DNA of 64,000 nt. Origin: Alligator mississippiensis (lineage: Eukaryota > Chordata > Crocodylia > Alligatoridae). The notes below the pieces were generated by a model, which did not search any database, was not told where the DNA came from, and worked only from the letters and a program-made list of their open reading frames with translations. A program made the position numbers and the translations under genes. Shown here piece by piece: positions 51,101 to 57,100 of this stretch; the stretch's first letter is position 1, and the number at the start of each line of letters is the position of its first letter. Where the stretch lies: contig NC_081824.1 in NCBI RefSeq assembly GCF_030867095.1, positions 115,018,162 through 115,082,161 of the forward strand, given 5' to 3'.

Positions 51101-54100
51101 GATAGTGATTTCCTAGTGAAACTAAGACTGGAAATGTGAGTGCTCCTATTACCTATGCGGATGACTGATCTTCAATTTTTTCAGTCAATTTTCAATAATA
51201 TGTTTTTCTTGGCAATATATATGGCTGTCCTGATTATCCTCACACTCATCTTTTAAAGGTAAATAGTAAAAAGAACAGTGCTTTTAAAAAATCCAAACTG
51301 TTTGAAAACTAAAATTTAAAAAAAGCCTTTATAATAGGATAAACCAAGGGTGCTCAAAATTATTTTCCTTTCCTAAGCAAAGTTGTGTTAAAAATTCTTT
51401 ATTGTGGTCTCCCCCATTACCAAACATATTGATGCTTAGCAATTAATTTTTACCAATGCCAATATGATAGCCTGAAATTGATCTTTTTGTACTTGATGCC
51501 AGTGGCGACGTGTAGGGGGTGCACGCACATCCCCTGAGAGCGCTGGTGCACCCCCTGTCAGCCAGCATTCCTGGATGGGGGGGCAGGTGAGAGCACTAGT
51601 GCTCCCCCTGAGAGCACTGGCTGGGGAGTGGGGGCTCACCCGGAAGTATCAGCAGCGGGCCCGGAAGTGCCAGTGGCACAGTGCTGCTACTTGCAGGTCA
51701 GTAAGATCAGCTGCAGGGGACCACTCCTTGGTCAGCAGGATCGCCCCCACCCAGTCGGTTAGATCGGTCACAGGGTGACCCCTCGCCCCGCCCAGTCGAT
51801 GACTGGCCACTGGGGGCAGCTGCCCCCCCCCCCCCCCCGATTCAAGAAGCACAAGTCGCCCATGCTTGATGCACTTAGAAATACCTGATTTTTGTCATGC
51901 CATTTCTGTTTTTGATTGTATCCCACAGGTTCACTCACCTAAGTCTAAACCTATTTCATCGCTAGTATAAATGTTTGCTCCATTTTCATGAGTAATATTG
52001 AATAATGCATGATAAAGGATGGCATGAAAAGGACAGCTTGGATAAGTATCCAAAAGTTTGAGTACTTATCTGAATATCATTCATATTCTTTGAATATCTG
52101 TTGTCTGCAAAATTGGGCTGTGAATTTCATTGGAGCAAACATGCTGATGGGCAAAATAATTTACAAATAACCTTGAAATAGCACATGCATGCATTTGCAA
52201 ATAAGTCCAACAATGTAGAACATGCATCTGTAGTTAATATTCTGAACTTATATCATTTGAAAACAGATAACAAGCCATTCTCATACTTTAATATTGCAGG
52301 CCATATTCTATTTTACATATGCACATGTATGTGTGATAAGCAATGGTTAATTTCAGTGGGCAGAGCTAAAGTAACTGAAGACAGAAAGTTGGACCTAACT
52401 TTCTGCAGTAGCACAAACAATGACAATCATGAAATTCACAGCATTACACTTACTACGTGTCTCATAAAAATACCAGAGAAAATGTTTAGGTTGAGTTTTC
52501 ATAGTCATAGTCTTATAATCTCATTGAACTCAGAAATGTGGTATAAATGGGAGTTGACCAGCACACATGCTAAAAGGTCAAGGGTGCCTGCAGATGTGCA
52601 GGGAGGCTGCTCTGACGCACTGTAATTACAACAAATAAGAGTAGACTTGATTAATCGAGTCTGCTGAAGCACCCTAATTAACACGCTCCATCCAACCTCC
52701 AGGTTTCATTTATCAGTGGATCCACGTTCAAAATAGCGGTGGGGGTGTTTTAACTAAAGCTTGCTCAACGTGAAACAATAGATTCTATGAAAAAATTAAA
52801 TCTTAGGCCTAGTACTGTAACACTTATTCTCTCAAATAGTCAAATGCAAGTTTGTAGGCTAAAGTTATGTAGGATTAGGCTTCTTTTGATTAGCTTCATC
52901 TTATTTTCTAAAATAATCTAAAATAATAATCTAAAATAATCTAATAATAATAATCTAAAATAAATTATCTAAAATTTCTTAACTAATTTTTCTCTGTTCC
53001 TTTGGGCTAGATACAGACATTCAAAAAGCCCAAGACCACATTGATCTACGTTACATGGATTTCGGTATGCAGCATAGTTTAGATTGGTAGCAAATAGAAT
53101 GCACATTTGCTCTTTGGTGGTGGAGGGCAGTGGGCACATCCTAGACTGGGTTGTGCCATTTTTAAGCCAGTCTGTGTGTGCTTAACTTCTGTTTTGTAAT
53201 GGGTACAGACTGGTTTTCAATCCCTTACACCAGTAAAAGTATAATGTCTGTACTTGGCCTTGATATCTATTTATGGAGGTACAGTTATTTTATTATTATA
53301 TTTTACACACTTTCAATCAAAGACATAACCACATGCATGCAGGATGGCTATACCTGGCTTATCCACATAAGTATCTAAAGGTTGGGATATTTATATGAAC
53401 TATCTATGCCAAGTCAGCTAGAATAATTGTAAGGATGGGCTGCTTTGTGTGGTATGAAGTGTATCATATTCTTGGCCTTGTGAGAGAGTAGAATAACCAT
53501 ATTTTTCACTTCATTTTGTGCTTTAAGCTCTATCCTGAAACAAAAGTTACAGAGCCTGAAGAAAAAATATTGTAGGTGTTAGTGGTGAGAGGAAGTTAGC
53601 TGTGTTAGTTTGAAGTTAGGCAGATGGCAGGGTAGGGGAATAGTTTAAAGACTAACTTTCAAAATGCATTATCTTTCATTGGTGGTAGCCTATGTTATCT
53701 GATGGCAAGTCCACCCACAGCACCTAAATGACCTGGCATCTTGTCAAATCCATAGCATCTGATGATGTTAGCAGGCACCTACAAACGTTTATGCCTTTCT
53801 GAATGAGTTAGTCTTTAAGGTGCTATCCTGCCCTGCCTGTTGTCAGATCTTAATGCTGAAATCAGTTTGGATGTTTTTTTCTAACCCAAATAGTTCACAT
53901 ATTCTATTAAAAATGCATTTGACTATTAAGAACAATTTAGGACCATGGCCCAGATTTTCAGTTGTGCAATACAACTTCAGCTCCACTTAATGCAGTGCAG
54001 CACTGTTGATTTAAACCAGTACGCTCTATATTTTAACATGAGCAGAGAGGTAGTTAGTCTGAACTCAGAGAAAGCAGCATAGAGACACACCGTTGTAGAC

Positions 54101-57100
54101 TAACTAAATAAGACATACATTGAGAGCACAAGCTTTCATGAACACAAGTTCACAAGCATCTGATGAACTGAACTTGAGTTCACAAAAGCTTGTGTTCTCT
54201 CTCTCTCTATGTATGTGTGTGTATGTGTCTGTGTATATACATATAACCAACTGAATAAGATGTGTGTGCAGACACACACACACACCTTTTTCAGTTAGTT
54301 TACAAAGGTGCGTATGCACCTTGTCTTCTATTTTAAGCTCCATCTCTCTATTTTAATGTAATATAAAAAAAGAAAAAATTCTGAAGTATAATTTGAAACT
54401 GGTTAAAACATTTTTGACAAAATTTCACTTTACTGAAACCAAAATATTTTATGGAGGCAAGTTGTTTTTGACCAAATTTTCATTGGGAAAGGGTATTTTG
54501 TGAGGAAAGAGAAGGAGGCGAGAAAGATTCTTGGACACTATATGGAGCCTGGTGGTTAGACACTGACCTAAGATGTGGGAACTCTTGCTTCATACCCTTC
54601 CTTCCACTCCCTCCCTTCTACACACATGTTTTTGTGAAAGCATTTGGGGGTGTTTGTTCCAATATGTAATAAAAAGTTATTTCTAAAGCTCAAAACTGTC
54701 ATCCTGTGGACAGCTCTACATAGACATATAAACTGAACTCTTCAGAAGAGAATGGGTCACTTACCTTTATCACGTGATGTTTTTCATGATGTATAGGTAT
54801 CTTAAACATTTGGCACCAATATGTTGTGTCTTTTTCTGGTATAGGCACCTGTCTTAATAAAAGGGATAGAAATAACGGATGTGACAGCCACATGATTTTC
54901 ATGTCATTTCAGTCAACAAGTTTGGCAACTACCTGACTCCCTTGCATATAAAAATAAAAACCAAAGTAACTTACGTGTTTATTTGTCAGGTCAAAATATG
55001 GCAATGAGGAAGATATAATATTTGTTTTCTCTGGGTTCAGTAAACGTAGACTCTTTGACCCACGATTAGATCCATGATAATTTTGACCTGCTTCTCCAAG
55101 ATCTTTGTAGTGGTAGGCCCATATCACCCGCATTGTGCTCTCCTTAGGGAAAAGAGAGTAAACTTTTTAATTGGAAAGAAGCCTTCCCTCACACTTGAGT
55201 TCAAGCAATTCCTAAGGTGGTGCTACTGCATTGTAGCAATGGCAATTTATATGAGGTATGGATATGTACAAGGGTTGTGCGAAGCAGCACCATTTCGTTT
55301 TGACATTTCAATGGAACAGTGGTTCATTCTGAGTTTTGTTTCATTTCAAAACCACTGTTCTGTTTTGTTTCGTCAAAACTGTTTTGCTGTTTCACCCGTA
55401 GGCTATAATGAGGAAGCACGAAGTTATAGGAAACTGCCTATAACTTCGTCATTTCTTGCTCAATTCAGATTAAACTTGCAGGGATGGTAGCCACTTCTGA
55501 GGTCATGAAGCCTGCCAAGTTTCAAGGAGATATGTGCAGGGGTTTCTGGAAAACCGCACCTCAAACTGTAGTCAAGCAAAATTCAGGTCACTTGTGTGTG
55601 TTAAAGCAAAAGATATTGCGGAATCCCACTGCCTGTGCCTGAGACTGCATCCCCTCCAAGGGCAAGTGGAAATCAAATCAATGGTAGTGGTAGACTTTGT
55701 CGTCTAACACTCCTGAGTTGCTGGAAGATAGCTCAATACCTATCAGATCCCAAGGCAGAAAGCAGGCCAGTTTAAAAAATTCTGCCTTTTATGCTGTTAT
55801 TCCATCCCTCCCCCAGAACACTGGGAATGGAAGGGACCTCAGGGAAGGTCCCCGGCCAGCGATACAGTCAATATGAGAGCAGTCCTTCCCCCCTCTTCAC
55901 CCTCCCTCTCCTTACTTTCTATTTCCCTGCAGGCAAGCCCAGCTTGAGCTTCAAAACTTGAAATGTTTGGAAAATTTTGAAACATTTCAACTGTCCTCGT
56001 TTTGTTTCAAGGCTGCTTAGAAGCCCTTCGTTTCATTTTGATTTCACTGTCTGGAGCTCGAAATGAGCCAAAACAGTGTTAAAATGAAACAGCCAGCAAA
56101 ATTTCACACAGCCCTAGTATATACCCTTTCCAATACCAACTTTGGTTTTAAAATCAACCCTTACATTTCTACAGTTACTCTCTTCTAATTGTTTTCTTAA
56201 CATAGGCTTATAAAGATGGTTAAGTCATTCTTCAGTAGATCTAGTAGTTTATTCTGCCATCGAGACATGCCCTTAAGGTACACATGTTGCTTCTATTAGT
56301 TAGGTTTAGATTCATTCATAGAAAGTGGAGCAGATCCTTAAGGAGGTAACTGACTAAGCAAATTAGGCAAATCTCACCATACGGATATTACCAATGATCC
56401 TCCATGGATCAACTACCAAAACAAGAACCATCAACATACATCAGTCCTAGGGCCCTACTACATAAAGCTTTGAATGAAATGCTGGCTGAGTGTCCCCAAA
56501 TCCCAGTGAAGCCAGGCATTCACCACCTTAAAAGAATAATTCAGCATCTCACAAAATGATCTTTTAAGTATGCCACTGTGGCAGAGCACATTTGATGCCT
56601 GCCATTTTAAGGGCTGAGAGCAGGCAGCAGGGAAGCCGGCAGATGTGGGCCAGCCCTGATGAAGTGGTCACATGACTGCAGAAGGGCATTGTGATAGGAG
56701 GAGGGGGCTGAACAGCCTCCATTTTAGCTCAGGCCCTCAGGGAAGCCAAGCAGTTTGGTGGCAGCAGCCGTGGAGAGAACACCACCCAGCTAAGCTGCTG
56801 TTCATGGAACTTTCCTGGTGGTAAAGGCAGGATATATGGAGATGGCAGGAGGCTCCTGGTCCTGGGGCATGACATAAAACTACATCCTGCTGGGTCTACC
56901 TGTGGAGGGGGGTGGTCCCCAGAAAATGCCAGGCTAGGTGCCTCCCCAGTGAAAGGTGGGGATGTGGTGCCTTGAAGCCCCAGCCCCAACATCCTGGTGG
57001 GTTACCCAGATGTAGGGCCAGGCACAGGGGCCAGGAATGCCTACAGACACCTGAGCCCCATGGGCTGTAAGACCCTGGAGACCCCAGAGAGGGGGCAGAG

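Noticed and set aside
52185..52625. 146-codon plus-strand open frame
   Set aside because: No motif or family recognised, composition like the surrounding intron, no splice or promoter context.
55074..55490. 138-codon plus-strand frame
   Set aside because: It is antisense to MOXD1 exon 3 and continues into the hAT-like element; the minus strand holds the real gene.
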